This document shows, piece by piece, positions 23,481-32,878 of a DNA stretch of 32,952 nucleotides. The position numbers and the translations under genes were made by a program. Under the pieces are notes generated by a model that was not told where the DNA came from, ran no database searches, and saw only the letters and a program-made list of their open reading frames with translations. Origin of the DNA: Prevotella sp. (GTDB lineage Bacteria > Bacteroidota > Bacteroidia > Bacteroidales > Bacteroidaceae); assembly GCA_016901395.1 (NCBI GenBank), contig JAEAMQ010000097.1, positions 1 to 32,952 on the forward strand. Direction: 5' to 3'. Every line of letters begins with the position of its first letter. Positions within the stretch are counted from its first letter, which is position 1.

Positions 23481-26042
23481 ATGAAAATTAAAGCAGATTA
23501 TAGTGAAGCTCCGAAATGGAAGGAACTGTCGGTAAAGTCACGCCTTCCGGAGCAGCTGAATTGTTTAGACGAGATTGCCCACAACCTGTGGTGGGCATGG
23601 AGTTTCAACGCCCGCAACTTGTTCAAGAGTCTCGACGAACAGCTCTATGAGGAAGTGGGCTACAACCCTGTGTTGCTTCTCGAACGTCTTGGCTATGACC
23701 GTAAGGAGGCTGTCGTGAAAGACAAGGCTCTGATGAAGAAGGTGAAGGATGTATATGCAGAGTTTCGTGCCTATATGGATGAGAAGCCCAATGCCAAGCG
23801 TCCTTCGGTTGCCTATTTCTCCATGGAGTATGGTCTCAATCAGGTGTTGAAGATTTATTCTGGCGGTCTGGGCATGCTTGCAGGAGATTATCTGAAAGAG
23901 GCTTCCGACTCCAATGTCGATATGTGTGCGGTGGGATTTCTCTATCGTTATGGCTATTTCACACAGACCCTCTCGATGGACGGCCAGCAGATTGCTCAGT
24001 ATGATGCGCAGAACTTCAACTCTCTGCCCATTGAGCGCGTGCTCGACGAGAACGGCAACCAGGTGGTGGTAGACGTTCCTTATATGAATTATCAGGTGCA
24101 TGCCCTCGTTTGGTGTGCCAATGTGGGTCGAATCAAGCTGTATCTGCTCGACACCGACAATGAGATGAACTCCGAGTTTGACAAGCCCATCACTCACTCT
24201 CTCTATGGTGGTGACTGGGAGAACCGCCTGAAGCAGGAGATATTGCTGGGTATCGGTGGTATCCTCACGCTGAAGAAACTTGGCATCAAGAAGGATATCT
24301 ATCACTGTAATGAGGGTCATGCTGCACTCTGTAACCTGCAGCGCCTGTGCGATTATATAGACGGTGGACTGACATTCAACCAGTCTATGGAGCTTGTTCG
24401 CGCCTCTTCGCTCTATACCGTACATACCCCCGTGCCTGCTGGTCACGACTATTTTGATGAGGCTCTCTTTGGCAAATACATGGGCAACTACCCTGCCCGC
24501 CTCGGCATTTCATGGGACGAGTTCATCGGTATGGGCCGTCAGAATCCTGCCGACCACGGAGAACGTTTCTGCATGAGTACCTTTGCCTGCAACACCTGTC
24601 AGGAGGTGAACGGTGTAAGTAAGCTCCATGGCTGGGTGAGCCAGAAGATGTTTGCCCCCATCTGGTCGGGCTATTTCCCCGAGGAAAACCATGTAGGCTA
24701 TGTGACCAATGGTGTGCACTTCCCCACATGGACCGCCAACGAGTGGCGCAGAGTATACGACAAATACTTCGATCCGAAGTTCTTGGGTGATCAGAGCAAT
24801 GAGAGCATCTGGCACGCCATCTATAATGTGCCCGACGAAGAGATATGGAGCACCCGCCTGGCATTGAAGAAGAAACTCGTGAACTATATCCGTGAGAAGT
24901 TCACTCAGTCGTGGCTGCGCAATCAGGGCGACCCTGCCCGTGTGGTGTCGCTGCTCGATCTCATCAATCCCAACGCCCTGATGATTGGCTTCTGCCGTCG
25001 TTTTGCCACCTACAAACGTGCTCATCTGCTGTTTACCGACCTCAACCGTCTGAACAAGATTGTGAACGATCCGGAGCATCCCGTGATATTCCTGTTCTCG
25101 GGTAAGGCGCATCCTGCTGATGGTGCCGGTCAGGGACTCATCAAGAGAATCTATGAAATCAGTCAGCGTCCGGAGTTTCTCGGCAAGATTATCTTCCTCG
25201 AAGACTACGACATGCAGCTCGCACGCCGCCTCGTTTCGGGTGTAGACATCTGGATGAACACGCCGACCCGTCCGCTCGAAGCATCGGGTACATCCGGTGA
25301 GAAGGCCGAGATGAACGGTGTGGTAAACCTCTCTGTGCTCGACGGATGGTGGGTAGAGGGCTACCGTAAGGATGCCGGATGGTCACTTCCGCAGGAACGT
25401 ACCTATGACAACCAGAGCTATCAGGATCAGCTCGATGCCGCCACGATCTACTCCTTGTTGGAGAATGAGATTATCCCGCTCTACTACGCACGCAACAAGA
25501 AGGGCTTCAGCGAGAACTGGATCAAGGTTATCAAGAACTCCATTGCCACCATTGCACCTCATTATACGATGAAGCGACAGCTGGATGATTACTATGATAA
25601 GTTCTACATTCATGAGGCCGACCGCTTCAGAAAACTTTCTGCCAACGACAACAAACTGGCCAAAGACATTGCGCTCTGGAAGGAGACGGTGGCAGAACGT
25701 TGGGACAGCATACGCGTGGTAAGCAGGGATACTGCCCTCTTTGACAATGGCGGTGAGACCGGAAAAGAGTATACTCTGAAGTATGTTATTGACGAACAGG
25801 GTCTCGATGACGCTGTTGGACTGGAACTTGTGGTGCTCAAACCCGAGACAGATCCATCCGATTACAAGGTGTATGGCGTTCATGAGTTCAAGCAGGTGGG
25901 ACGCAATGGCAACAACTATACATTTGAATTGAATGTAGAGCTCGATAAGGCCGGATCGTTCCGGAGTTGTGTCCGCATGTTCCCGAAGAACAAAGAACTG
26001 CCCCATCGTCAGGACTTCTGTTATGTGAAGTGGCTTGACTAA
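23481..26042 (+). CDS. glgP: Alpha-glucan (glycogen) phosphorylase, DUF3417 type
   Basis: An 853-residue GT35 enzyme that releases glucose-1-phosphate from glycogen with pyridoxal phosphate. Residues about 15-125 are the DUF3417 N-terminal domain ([20 protein letters not shown]). The phosphorylase core follows: [44 protein letters not shown] and [15 protein letters not shown]. The PLP site reads [14 protein letters not shown], with Lys608 as the probable cofactor lysine; the Glu in GEK replaces the usual Met but the Lys is kept. C-terminal residues 750-853 form an extra beta-rich part. A terminator follows at 26070-26112. Confidence 0.93.
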   Translation: MKIKADYSEAPKWKELSVKSRLPEQLNCLDEIAHNLWWAWSFNARNLFKSLDEQLYEEVGYNPVLLLERLGYDRKEAVVKDKALMKKVKDVYAEFRAYMDEKPNAKRPSVAYFSMEYGLNQVLKIYSGGLGMLAGDYLKEASDSNVDMCAVGFLYRYGYFTQTLSMDGQQIAQYDAQNFNSLPIERVLDENGNQVVVDVPYMNYQVHALVWCANVGRIKLYLLDTDNEMNSEFDKPITHSLYGGDWENRLKQEILLGIGGILTLKKLGIKKDIYHCNEGHAALCNLQRLCDYIDGGLTFNQSMELVRASSLYTVHTPVPAGHDYFDEALFGKYMGNYPARLGISWDEFIGMGRQNPADHGERFCMSTFACNTCQEVNGVSKLHGWVSQKMFAPIWSGYFPEENHVGYVTNGVHFPTWTANEWRRVYDKYFDPKFLGDQSNESIWHAIYNVPDEEIWSTRLALKKKLVNYIREKFTQSWLRNQGDPARVVSLLDLINPNALMIGFCRRFATYKRAHLLFTDLNRLNKIVNDPEHPVIFLFSGKAHPADGAGQGLIKRIYEISQRPEFLGKIIFLEDYDMQLARRLVSGVDIWMNTPTRPLEASGTSGEKAEMNGVVNLSVLDGWWVEGYRKDAGWSLPQERTYDNQSYQDQLDAATIYSLLENEIIPLYYARNKKGFSENWIKVIKNSIATIAPHYTMKRQLDDYYDKFYIHEADRFRKLSANDNKLAKDIALWKETVAERWDSIRVVSRDTALFDNGGETGKEYTLKYVIDEQGLDDAVGLELVVLKPETDPSDYKVYGVHEFKQVGRNGNNYTFELNVELDKAGSFRSCVRMFPKNKELPHRQDFCYVKWLD

Positions 26043-26069
26043 TCCGCTTCAGGACATATATCTTAACAG

Positions 26070-26112
26070 ACAGACACTTGCTATCATAGATGTGCGGGTG
26101 TCTGTTTTTTTG
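26070..26112 (+). terminator. Terminator of the glycogen operon
   Basis: ACAGACAC (26070-26077) pairs with GTGTCTGT (26098-26105) around a 20-base loop, followed by a T-tract. Confidence 0.8.
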
Positions 26113-26122
26113 TCGTGTATAA

Positions 26123-26154
26123 TTTGGTGACGTAGGTTTTGTTTCGTATATTTG
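26123..26154 (+). promoter_or_regulatory. Promoter of the mazG-like/rhodanese pair
   Basis: TTTG (26123-26126), a 20-base spacer, then TATATTTG (26147-26154), 23 bases before the ATG at 26178. Confidence 0.65.
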
Positions 26155-26177
26155 TGCGATAATATATTGCTTCTGCT

Positions 26178-26504
26178 ATGGAAATGAACGAATATCAGGA
26201 ACAGGCGTTGTCTACAGCGGTCTATCCACAGGCTCTGCGCATCGTCTATCCGGCTCTGGGCCTGGCTGGCGAGACCGGCGAGGTGGCTGACAAAGTGAAG
26301 AAAGAGGTGCGCGACCGTGCCGCAGCCTTCTCCCCCGAGACGCGGGTGGAGATTGCCAAGGAACTTGGCGACGTGATGTGGTATATTGCAGCGATGGCCC
26401 ACGACTTGGGTTTCTCGCTCGAAGAGATAGCCCAGATGAATGTCGCAAAGGTGTTTTCCCGGAAGAATCGTAACCAGATTCATGGAGAAGGAGATAACAG
26501 ATGA
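26178..26504 (+). CDS. MazG-like nucleotide pyrophosphohydrolase
   Basis: A 108-residue protein of the all-alpha NTP pyrophosphatase (MazG) superfamily, likely to hydrolyse unwanted nucleoside triphosphates to monophosphates. The metal-binding pattern is visible: GLAGETGEVADKVKKE (E-x2-E) near 30-45 and EIAKELGDVMWYIA (E-x2-D) near 59-72. The single-domain length is typical for the small MazG-like group. A second in-frame ATG two codons later (26184) is possible. It overlaps the rhodanese gene by four bases. Confidence 0.85.
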   Translation: MEMNEYQEQALSTAVYPQALRIVYPALGLAGETGEVADKVKKEVRDRAAAFSPETRVEIAKELGDVMWYIAAMAHDLGFSLEEIAQMNVAKVFSRKNRNQIHGEGDNR

Positions 26505-26887
26505 AAAAGTTTATGGTGTCAATATTAGCAGCATTGGGGCTCGGAATGAGTTCCTGTGCACAGAATGAGAATATCCAGTCGGTAGGTGCCGACCAGTTTG
26601 AACAGTCTATTGTGGCCGACTCGGTGCAGTTGGTCGACGTGCGAACGGCCGAGGAATATGCCGAAGGACATATCGCCTATGCCGAGAACAACGACGTGCA
26701 GCAGCCGACCTTCAAGGCCAAGGCCCTGCAAACACTACAGAAGGACAAGCCCGTCTACGTGTATTGCCGCAGCGGAAAACGCTCGCTGGTGGCGGCCAAC
26801 ATCCTTGCCGAGGCCGGCTTTAAGGTGGTAAACCTGCGCGGAGGCATCATGGAGTGGGCCGACGGAGGCAAGCCTGTCAACCGGTAA
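26501..26887 (+). CDS. Rhodanese-domain lipoprotein
   Basis: A 128-residue protein with a lipoprotein signal peptide (MKKFMVSILAALGLGMSSC; lipobox ending at Cys19) and one rhodanese domain (about 30-125). LVDVRTAEEYAEGHIAYAEN opens the domain, and the active-site loop VYCRSGKRSLVAA carries Cys89. It probably moves sulfur or senses thiol state in the periplasm; the acceptor is unknown. A start overlap (ATGA) couples it to the MazG-like gene. A hairpin of seven base pairs (GGTCTGG against CCGGACC, about 26898-26921) follows the stop and may end the unit. Confidence 0.88.
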   Translation: MKKFMVSILAALGLGMSSCAQNENIQSVGADQFEQSIVADSVQLVDVRTAEEYAEGHIAYAENNDVQQPTFKAKALQTLQKDKPVYVYCRSGKRSLVAANILAEAGFKVVNLRGGIMEWADGGKPVNR

Positions 26888-26961
26888 CGAGGCCCGCGGT
26901 CTGGGGAAAACGTTCCGGACCAATGGTGACGGAGCCCTATATATAATATGGTATAAGAACT

Positions 26962-28155
26962 ATGGCAATGAGAAATCATAGCACACACGGAAAGGCAAGG
27001 ACTTGGAGATCCTTGCCTCTCTTGTTTTTGGTCTGGCTGTCGGCACTCGGCACGACCGCCCAGACGCGCTCGGAGTATGAGTTTGACATGGATATTCCGG
27101 TCTATGCCGACTCCATTCAGCAGGCACTGACCTATCCGCTGGCGTGGCGCAACTATCCCGTGCGCGACCTGTCGACATGGCGTAAGGCCGCGCGCGAGAA
27201 GATTTGGGAACGCATGGGACCCCTCGCGCCACGCAGCCGGGACTTCGACATGCTGGTCGAGGCATGCGAACGGAGGCAGGGTTACGAGGCCCTGCGTATC
27301 TCGGTGCAGCTCACCCGATGGTACAGGGTGAAGGGTTATCTGCTCCTGCCCGACGGCAAGGGGCGGCATCCGGCCGTCAACCTGCTCCACGACCACGGCG
27401 CACACCTCTACATCGGCAAGGAGAAGATGATACGACCGTTTGCCACAGACACGGCCGTTGTCAACGATGCCGACCGCTGGGCCGCCCTGCTCTACGAGGG
27501 ACAGTATATGGGCGACTATCTGGCGAGGCACGGTTTCGTGGTGCTGTCGATGGATGCGCCGCTGTGGGGAGACCGCGGACGACGGGAGGGTGTGGACCGG
27601 AAGAAGTATGATATCATCGCCGGCAACATGATGATGATGGGGCGCAACCTCTGTGCACAGATGCACTGGGACGACGTGCTGGGCACCGACTTCCTGGCTT
27701 CGCTGCCCGCGGTAGACTCCACACGCATCGCGGCGGTGGGCTGTTCGATGGGGGCTTACAGGGCGTGGATGCTCGCCGCCCTCAGCGACAGGGTGAAATC
27801 TACGGCTGCCGTGTGCTGGATGACCACCACGGCGGCACAGCTCACCACCCGCTACGGGCGTAGAGAGAATGGCGGTTTTGCTAATTGCATACCGGGACTG
27901 CGCAACGATTTGGACTATCCCGACATAGCTTCCATAGCGGCCCCACGGCCGATGCTGCTCATCAATGGCACGCGCGACAAACTCTTTCCCATCCCCGGCG
28001 TCGAGGCGGCCTATCGTCTGATGCGGGGCGTATGGGCCGACGCGGGTGCCCCCGATGCCCTCGAAACCCATCTGTTGGACCAGCCCCACGAGTGCAACAA
28101 GGCAGATCAACAACTCGTGCTCGACTTCCTGCAGCGCACGTTGGGTGCGCATTGA
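26962..28155 (+). CDS. Secreted alpha/beta hydrolase (dienelactone hydrolase/acetyl esterase type)
   Basis: A 397-residue exported hydrolase. The signal peptide spans about residues 15-34 (SLPLLFLVWLSALGTTAQ), with a basic N-region; the ATG at 26968 is an alternative start. The nucleophile elbow is GCSMGAYRAW with Ser262; NGTRDKLFPIPG supplies the likely acid and DQPHECNKADQ the likely histidine. The oxyanion region is NLLHDHGAHLYIGKE. The size and layout resemble Bacteroidetes esterases that remove acetyl groups from plant polysaccharides, but the substrate cannot be read from sequence and no other carbohydrate gene is adjacent. Confidence 0.8.
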   Translation: MAMRNHSTHGKARTWRSLPLLFLVWLSALGTTAQTRSEYEFDMDIPVYADSIQQALTYPLAWRNYPVRDLSTWRKAAREKIWERMGPLAPRSRDFDMLVEACERRQGYEALRISVQLTRWYRVKGYLLLPDGKGRHPAVNLLHDHGAHLYIGKEKMIRPFATDTAVVNDADRWAALLYEGQYMGDYLARHGFVVLSMDAPLWGDRGRREGVDRKKYDIIAGNMMMMGRNLCAQMHWDDVLGTDFLASLPAVDSTRIAAVGCSMGAYRAWMLAALSDRVKSTAAVCWMTTTAAQLTTRYGRRENGGFANCIPGLRNDLDYPDIASIAAPRPMLLINGTRDKLFPIPGVEAAYRLMRGVWADAGAPDALETHLLDQPHECNKADQQLVLDFLQRTLGAH

Positions 28156-28195
28156 TGGGCCTCGGCATTTTTATTGATTTGAGAAAACGATTTAA

Positions 28196-28210
28196 TGACG
28201 TTTTGTCAGT
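28196..28210. promoter_or_regulatory. TGAC/GTCA site upstream of hsp20
   Basis: TGACGTTTTGTCAGT matches the groES upstream site TGACAGGTTTGTCAGT with one gap and one substitution. It is 74 bases upstream of the -24 GG of a sigma-54-like element. A further TGTCA half-site lies at 28238-28242. Confidence 0.45.
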
Positions 28211-28283
28211 ATTTAATTCCAATTATGGCAAGACTTCTGTCAACTTGTCTGTAATATTCAACATCGTTAACATTACACTCCCA

Positions 28284-28299
28284 AGGCACGAAAGTTGTA
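28284..28299 (+). promoter_or_regulatory. Sigma-54-like -24/-12 element of hsp20
   Basis: AGGCACGAAAGTTGTA matches TGGCACG-N4-TTGCA except at the first and fifteenth positions, with GG (28285) and GT (28297) 12 bases apart as in groES. No TAnnTTTG box was found between 28156 and 28399. The predicted start is near 28310. Confidence 0.4.
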
Positions 28300-28385
28300 T
28301 CATAGGATAGTGTCGACCGGAAGTCATCCGAAAGGGTGACGAAAGGTCGCAAACAACTGATAAACAAAACTTTAAAAGTATAATT

Positions 28386-28392
28386 AGGAGGT
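28386..28392 (+). promoter_or_regulatory. Shine-Dalgarno site of hsp20
   Basis: AGGAGGT seven bases before the ATG at 28400 is a full Shine-Dalgarno sequence. Such sites are rare in Bacteroidetes and no other gene in this window has one this strong. Confidence 0.7.
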
Positions 28393-28399
28393 ATTAAGT

Positions 28400-28828
28400 A
28401 TGTTGTTTCCAGTATTACGTTCAGCCAACAATTGGTTAGACAATTCGTTTAACGATTTCTTCAACGATGGATGGATGGCCAAAGCCCGCGCCACGGCACC
28501 CTCTATCAATGTCAAGGAAAATGAACACGAATATGAAGTGGAGGTTGCTGCCCCCGGCATGACCAAGGAAGACTTCAACCTGAGCATCAGCGACGAAGGC
28601 AATCTGGTCATCAAGATGGAGCACAAAAACGAGCAGAAGGACGAGAACAAAGAGGAGCACTATCTGCGCCGGGAGTTCTCTTACACCAGCTACCAGCAGG
28701 CTTTGGCCCTGCCCAGCGACGTGGAGGCCGAGAAAATCGAGGCTAAGGTAGAGGACGGTGTGCTGCGCGTGGTGCTGCCGCGGAAGGCCGAGGAACAGAA
28801 AACGCAACGCAGAATTGAGGTAGCTTAA
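28400..28828 (+). CDS. Small heat-shock protein (Hsp20/alpha-crystallin)
   Basis: A 142-residue small chaperone that holds unfolded proteins in large oligomers. The alpha-crystallin domain spans about 35-130 (APSINVKENEHEYEVEVAAPGMTKEDFNLSI at the start, then VEDGVLRVVLPRKAE), and the C-terminal RRIEVA holds the short I-x-V anchor. The insert rich in Glu/Lys (NEQKDENKEEH) is usual in this family. It has a strong Shine-Dalgarno site and a long 5' leader with a sigma-54-like element similar to groES. Monocistronic, terminator at 28852-28881. Confidence 0.95.
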   Translation: MLFPVLRSANNWLDNSFNDFFNDGWMAKARATAPSINVKENEHEYEVEVAAPGMTKEDFNLSISDEGNLVIKMEHKNEQKDENKEEHYLRREFSYTSYQQALALPSDVEAEKIEAKVEDGVLRVVLPRKAEEQKTQRRIEVA

Positions 28829-28851
28829 TGCTACACACATCATGAATCATG

Positions 28852-28881
28852 GGGCGACCGCCAGTCCGGTCGCCCTTTTTT
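28852..28881 (+). terminator. Intrinsic terminator after hsp20
   Basis: GGGCGACC against GGTCGCCC, eight perfect base pairs, loop GCCAGTCC, then six T residues. The start of the next gene must be downstream of it. Confidence 0.9.
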
Positions 28882-28913
28882 ATCCATCAATCCATCAGAA
28901 AGGAACAGAAACA

Positions 28914-29714
28914 ATGGAGAAAGAGCACACATCGCAGCGCATGCCGGCCATCTTTGTGGGGCATGGAAGTCCGATGCTGGCATTGGAAGACAGCACCGTG
29001 ACACGCACGTTGGCCAAGGTAGGACAGCAGGTTATCAACAAGTTTGGCAAGCCGAAGGCCATCCTGATGGTGTCGGCCCACTGGTATAAAGCGGGCAATC
29101 TCATCCAGAAGACACCCCATCCGAAGCAGGTTTTCGACATGTATGGCTTCCCACGCGAACTCTATGAGGTGAAATATGAGCTGGAGGGTAGTGACGAACT
29201 CAGCGAGGCGGTGCTGGCATTGCAGGACCTCGGGGCAAAAGTAGACAACACCTGGGGCATCGATCACGGCACTTGGACCACGCTCATCCACATGTTTCCC
29301 GATGCCGACATCCCCGTGGTGCAGCTCTCGGTGAACGGGGTCGTCACCCCGCAGCAGAGCTATGAGATAGGCAAAAAGCTGTCGCAGCTCCGCGATCAGG
29401 GTTTCATGGTCATGGGGTCGGGCAACATTGTGCACAACCTTCGTGAGGTGGAATGGGACAATGCGCACGGAACGCCACAGGCCGAGACTTTCAACGACTA
29501 TATCACTGCGGCCGTGGAGCGTCGCGACGACGATGCCGTCATCCGGTTCAAGGAGCATGCTCTGGGTCGCTATGCGGCTCCCACGCCCGAACATTTCCTG
29601 CCCCTGCTCTATGTTCTCGGTGCTTCCGAGGGCGAGAAACCTATCGTTTTCAACAAACTCTGCAACCTCGGCACGATGGCAATGACGGGGTTTGTGTTTG
29701 AAGGGGAGGGATGA
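28914..29714 (+). CDS. ygiD: LigB/DODA-type extradiol dioxygenase (YgiD-like)
   Basis: A 266-residue class III extradiol ring-cleavage enzyme of the 4,5-DOPA dioxygenase group. Metal and catalytic motifs are present: IFVGHGSPM near 12, VSAHWYKAG near 51, GIDHGTWT, and VMGSGNIVHNLRE. Bacterial homologues are often annotated as YgiD, whose natural substrate is unclear. I chose the ATG at 28914; an in-frame start at 28842 would lie before and within the hsp20 terminator. It ends at a convergent boundary with the pyrophosphatase gene, separated by a large inverted repeat. Confidence 0.88.
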   Translation: MEKEHTSQRMPAIFVGHGSPMLALEDSTVTRTLAKVGQQVINKFGKPKAILMVSAHWYKAGNLIQKTPHPKQVFDMYGFPRELYEVKYELEGSDELSEAVLALQDLGAKVDNTWGIDHGTWTTLIHMFPDADIPVVQLSVNGVVTPQQSYEIGKKLSQLRDQGFMVMGSGNIVHNLREVEWDNAHGTPQAETFNDYITAAVERRDDDAVIRFKEHALGRYAAPTPEHFLPLLYVLGASEGEKPIVFNKLCNLGTMAMTGFVFEGEG

Positions 29715-29741
29715 AATTGGGGAGTTAAGGAGGAGTTTTTT

Positions 29742-29894
29742 GGAGTTAAGAAGTTTCTGATAAGAAGTTAAGAAGTTAGGAAGTTAAGAAGTTAAGACAA
29801 ATGCTTGTGCGATGTTTATTCAATCGTATGGACAAATGTCTTAACTTCTTAACTTCCTAACTTCTTAACTTCTTATCAGAAACTTCCTAACTCC
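29742..29894. repeat. 58-bp inverted repeat between convergent genes
   Basis: The left arm (29742-29799) and right arm (29837-29894) are reverse complements with a single mismatch, around a 37-base loop. Each arm is built of an 8-base unit, GAAGTTAA or GAAGTTAG, repeated about four times, and it starts GGAGTTAAGAAGTTTCTGAT. It fills the convergent gap between the dioxygenase and pyrophosphatase genes and could serve both as a terminator. Confidence 0.9.
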
Positions 29895-29902
29895 TCAAAT
29901 TC

Positions 29903-32104
29903 TCATCCCCCAAACGCCACCGTGAGGCCGGCCATGACGATGCTTACCATCGACATGAGCTTGATGAGGATATTTAGTGACGGACCGGAAGTATCCTTGA
30001 AGGGGTCGCCGACGGTGTCGCCTACGATCGTTGCCTTATGACAGTCGGAACCCTTGCCGCCGAAATTGCCTTCCTCGACATATTTCTTCGCATTGTCCCA
30101 CGCACCACCGGCATTGGCCATGAATACGGCCAGCGTGAAGCCGGCAGCCAAACCGCCTACCAACAAGCCCAATACACCGGCCACGCCGAGTACAGCACCC
30201 ACCACGATGGGGATGATGATGGCGAGCAACGACGGGAAGATCATCTCCTTCTGAGCACTCAAGGTTGAGATTTCCACGCAGCGACCGTAGTCGGGTGTCC
30301 CCGTTCCTTCGAGTATTCCCTTAATCTCACGGAACTGCCTGCGCACCTCTTCCACCATTCTTGCGGCAGCGCGACCCACCGCGCCCATTGTCAAACCGCA
30401 GAACAGGAAAGCCGCCATCGCACCGATAAACGCACCGACCAGCACCTTCGGATTCATCAGGTTGACCTGGAAATAGTTCATGAAGTCGGGTATCGACGCA
30501 TTGGTGGCATCGATGGTCTGACCCGCCACGTTGGTCATGGTCTCCCCAACGCGGTGCATGGCAATCTTCACCTCTTCTATATAAGAGGCCAGCAGCGCCA
30601 GCGCCGTGAGTGCGGCCGACCCGATGGCAAAGCCCTTGCCGGTGGCGGCAGTGGTGTTGCCGAGGGCATCGAGGGCATCGGTGCGGTGGCGCACCTCCTC
30701 TCCCAGCTCACTCATCTCGGCGTTGCCGCCGGCATTGTCGGCTATCGGGCCGTAGGCATCGGTAGCCAATGTGATGCCGAGCGTGGACAACATGCCCACA
30801 GCGGCGATGCCAATGCCGTAGAGACCGGTCTGTATGCTGTGGGCACTCATGCTCATATCAAACCCATTGGCACACAGGTAACTCATCATGATGGCGACCG
30901 AAATGGTGAGCACGGGCACACAGGTCGAGATCATTCCTGTGCCGATACCCTTGATGATGACCGTGGCCGAACCGGTCTTCGATGCCTTGGAAATTTCCTG
31001 CGTGGGGCGATAACTCTGCGAGGTGTAGTACTCCGTGGCCTGTCCGATGATGACACCGGCAGCAAGACCACTGATTACAGAGAACGAGATGCCCACCCAG
31101 TTGTCCATCTTCAACAGGTAAAGGATGACAAAAGTAGCCACGGCAATGAGCACGGCGGCGGTGTTGGTGCCGAGTCCGAGCGAGTGGAGAAGGTCTTTCA
31201 TCGATGCTCCTTCCTTAGTGCGCACCATGTAGATGCCCAGCAGACTCAGGAAAACGCCCACGGCCGCAATGAGCATCGGGGCAATGACAGCACGCATCTG
31301 CATGTCGCCGGCCGACGCTGCGAAGGCCGTTGCACCCAGAGCGGCCGTGCTCAGGATAGAGCCGCAGTAGCTCTCATAGAGGTCGGCACCCATGCCAGCC
31401 ACGTCGCCCACATTGTCGCCCACATTGTCGGCGATGGTCGCGGGGTTGCGCGGGTCGTCCTCGGGAATATTGGCTTCGACCTTGCCCACAAGGTCAGCGC
31501 CCACATCGGCGGCCTTGGTGTAGATGCCACCACCCACGCGGGCAAACAGCGCCTGTGTCGAAGCACCCATACCGAAGGTCAGCATCGTGGTGGTCACGGT
31601 GATGAGTGCCGTCTGGTCGCCATGATAGAAGTGGGTGAGAACGAGAAACCACAGGGCGATGTCGAGCAGGCCGAGGCCCACGACCACGAGTCCCATGACG
31701 GCTCCCGAACGGAAAGCCACTTTCAGTCCCTTGTCTAAACTATGCTGTGCGGCATTGGCTGTGCGTGCACTGGCGTAGGTGGCGGTCTTCATACCGAAGA
31801 AGCCAGCCAGTCCGCTGAAGAATCCTCCGGTGAGGAAAGCAAACGGCACCCAGGGGTTTTGCGCGTTAAAGCCATAGGCCATCACGGCAAAGATGCCAGC
31901 CAACACGATAAACACGATCAGCACGATTTTGTACTGTTGTCTCAGGTAGGCCATCGCACCACTGCGCACATACTCTGCGATTTCCACCATCCGGGGAGTT
32001 CCCTCCTCTTCTTTCATCATGTTGCGAAAGAAAAACCACGCCATCCCCAATGCGCAGACAGAGGCAATTGGGATGAGCCAAAATACCATAGGAATATTAT
32101 CCAT
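29903..32104 (-). CDS. hppA: Membrane-bound ion-translocating pyrophosphatase (K+-dependent type)
   Basis: A 733-residue integral membrane protein that couples pyrophosphate hydrolysis to export of Na+ or H+. The cytoplasmic active-site motifs are intact: [30 protein letters not shown] in part, [10 protein letters not shown] and the C-terminal [16 protein letters not shown]. The block [10 protein letters not shown] has Ala where K+-independent enzymes have Lys, which indicates the K+-dependent class; in Bacteroides relatives this class pumps Na+ (with H+). About 16 membrane helices are expected. The start at 32104 gives the family N-terminus ([16 protein letters not shown]); a longer in-frame ORF to 32170 would overlap the promoter box at 32148-32155. 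Confidence 0.95.
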   Translation of the reverse strand: MDNIPMVFWLIPIASVCALGMAWFFFRNMMKEEEGTPRMVEIAEYVRSGAMAYLRQQYKIVLIVFIVLAGIFAVMAYGFNAQNPWVPFAFLTGGFFSGLAGFFGMKTATYASARTANAAQHSLDKGLKVAFRSGAVMGLVVVGLGLLDIALWFLVLTHFYHGDQTALITVTTTMLTFGMGASTQALFARVGGGIYTKAADVGADLVGKVEANIPEDDPRNPATIADNVGDNVGDVAGMGADLYESYCGSILSTAALGATAFAASAGDMQMRAVIAPMLIAAVGVFLSLLGIYMVRTKEGASMKDLLHSLGLGTNTAAVLIAVATFVILYLLKMDNWVGISFSVISGLAAGVIIGQATEYYTSQSYRPTQEISKASKTGSATVIIKGIGTGMISTCVPVLTISVAIMMSYLCANGFDMSMSAHSIQTGLYGIGIAAVGMLSTLGITLATDAYGPIADNAGGNAEMSELGEEVRHRTDALDALGNTTAATGKGFAIGSAALTALALLASYIEEVKIAMHRVGETMTNVAGQTIDATNASIPDFMNYFQVNLMNPKVLVGAFIGAMAAFLFCGLTMGAVGRAAARMVEEVRRQFREIKGILEGTGTPDYGRCVEISTLSAQKEMIFPSLLAIIIPIVVGAVLGVAGVLGLLVGGLAAGFTLAVFMANAGGAWDNAKKYVEEGNFGGKGSDCHKATIVGDTVGDPFKDTSGPSLNILIKLMSMVSIVMAGLTVAFGG

Positions 32105-32147
32105 GACAAAAATTTGTTTAGTTGATAAATAGGTAAGATTAATGTAG

Positions 32148-32155
32148 CAAATATA
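32148..32155 (-). promoter_or_regulatory. -7 box of hppA
   Basis: Minus-strand TATATTTG, 43 bases before the start codon. No -33 TTTG at the normal spacing. Confidence 0.5.
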
Positions 32156-32444
32156 ATGGTTTTTTCCCAAAGACCGAAGAAAAGATGTAAGAAAGTTTGA
32201 TGAAACCCTGAAATCCCTCTCTTATCCTTGTCTCTATCCCCGGTCTTCCGCATGTTGACAGGGTGAGGGCGGGGATGTTTCCGCTGCTCTGCTTTGGCTC
32301 GGAAGCGGCCTCGATCCACCCCCGTCGGGCAAACGTTCTGTAACCCTAATAAACACGAATGTTCTGAAAACTGTTAACGCAAACGTTAAGATATATTGTG
32401 TGCGGACACATAATGTTTAATTTGGTTAAAAATACACCCATAAA
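32156..32444. other. Intergenic region without a gene
   Basis: It lies between the divergent hppA promoter and candidate RNA 2. It includes a GC-rich stretch (about 32256-32330) and then AT-rich sequence with three related words, AAACGTTCTGTAA, GAATGTTCTGAAA and AAACGTTAAG. Nothing else was identified. Confidence 0.4.
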
Positions 32445-32476
32445 TTTGGAACATTACAATTCTTGTCCTATCTTTG
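32445..32476 (+). promoter_or_regulatory. Promoter of candidate small RNA 2
   Basis: TTTG (32445-32448), a 20-base spacer, then TATCTTTG (32469-32476): full consensus, identical in form to the promoter of candidate RNA 1. Confidence 0.7.
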
Positions 32477-32481
32477 CATCA

Positions 32482-32734
32482 TCAAAATTGATAAATCATT
32501 TAGGTTATAGGTTAGTAGTATAATTAGGTTTTTAGTTTTCATTAGGTAGAACATAAAGATTGTTCAGTTTGATAGGTTTTAGTTTTTAAGGTATAAAAAG
32601 ATTCAGGTAACTATTGATGCGAGATCGTTGGTGAACGCCGTGAGGCGTGAACCTACAATCAAGCTCAAAAACAGAAAATAACTCAAAAGAAAATACAGAG
32701 GTCGTGTCAGTCTTGACATGACCTCTTCTTTTTT
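32482..32734 (+). ncRNA. Candidate structured small RNA 2 (about 250 nt)
   Basis: A promoter and a strong intrinsic terminator enclose about 250 bases with no ORF longer than a few codons. A well-formed hairpin lies at 32630-32653: GGT, tandem GA, ACGCC, a GTGA (GNRA) tetraloop, GGCGT, GA, ACC. The two GA steps face each other and should form sheared G-A pairs. The 5' part is T-rich with repeated TTAGGT words. It could be a free small RNA, or the leader of a gene now separated from it by the insertion sequence. I do not recognise the class. Confidence 0.6.
32698..32734 (+). terminator. Intrinsic terminator of candidate small RNA 2
   Basis: GAGGTCGTGTCA against TGACATGACCTC: twelve pairs with one wobble, loop GTCT, then TTCTTTTTT. 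Confidence 0.9.
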
Positions 32735-32777
32735 CCCCATAGTTTTATCCCCATGGACGCAGATCCGCTGTCATGCC

Positions 32778-32875
32778 GGCTCATATAATATTCTTGTGTT
32801 TTTAACATAATTATCTTGAATAGTTTGGCTCATATAATATTCTTGTGTTTTTAACATAATTATCTTGAATAGTTT
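32778..32875. repeat. 49-bp tandem duplication at the probable IS left end
   Basis: Two exact direct copies (32778-32826 and 32827-32875) of a 49-base AT-rich unit starting GGCTCATATAATATTCTTGT. It ends just before the promoter box of the transposase gene. The GGCTC start resembles the GG-starting ends of ISL3-type elements, so this may be a duplicated IS terminus. Confidence 0.85.
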
Positions 32876-32878
32876 GTT

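Noticed and set aside
30554..31738. 394-codon ORF on the plus strand, opposite the pyrophosphatase gene
   Set aside because: Antisense shadow of a well-conserved membrane protein gene; the product is His/Gly/Asp-rich with no hydrophobic or domain structure.
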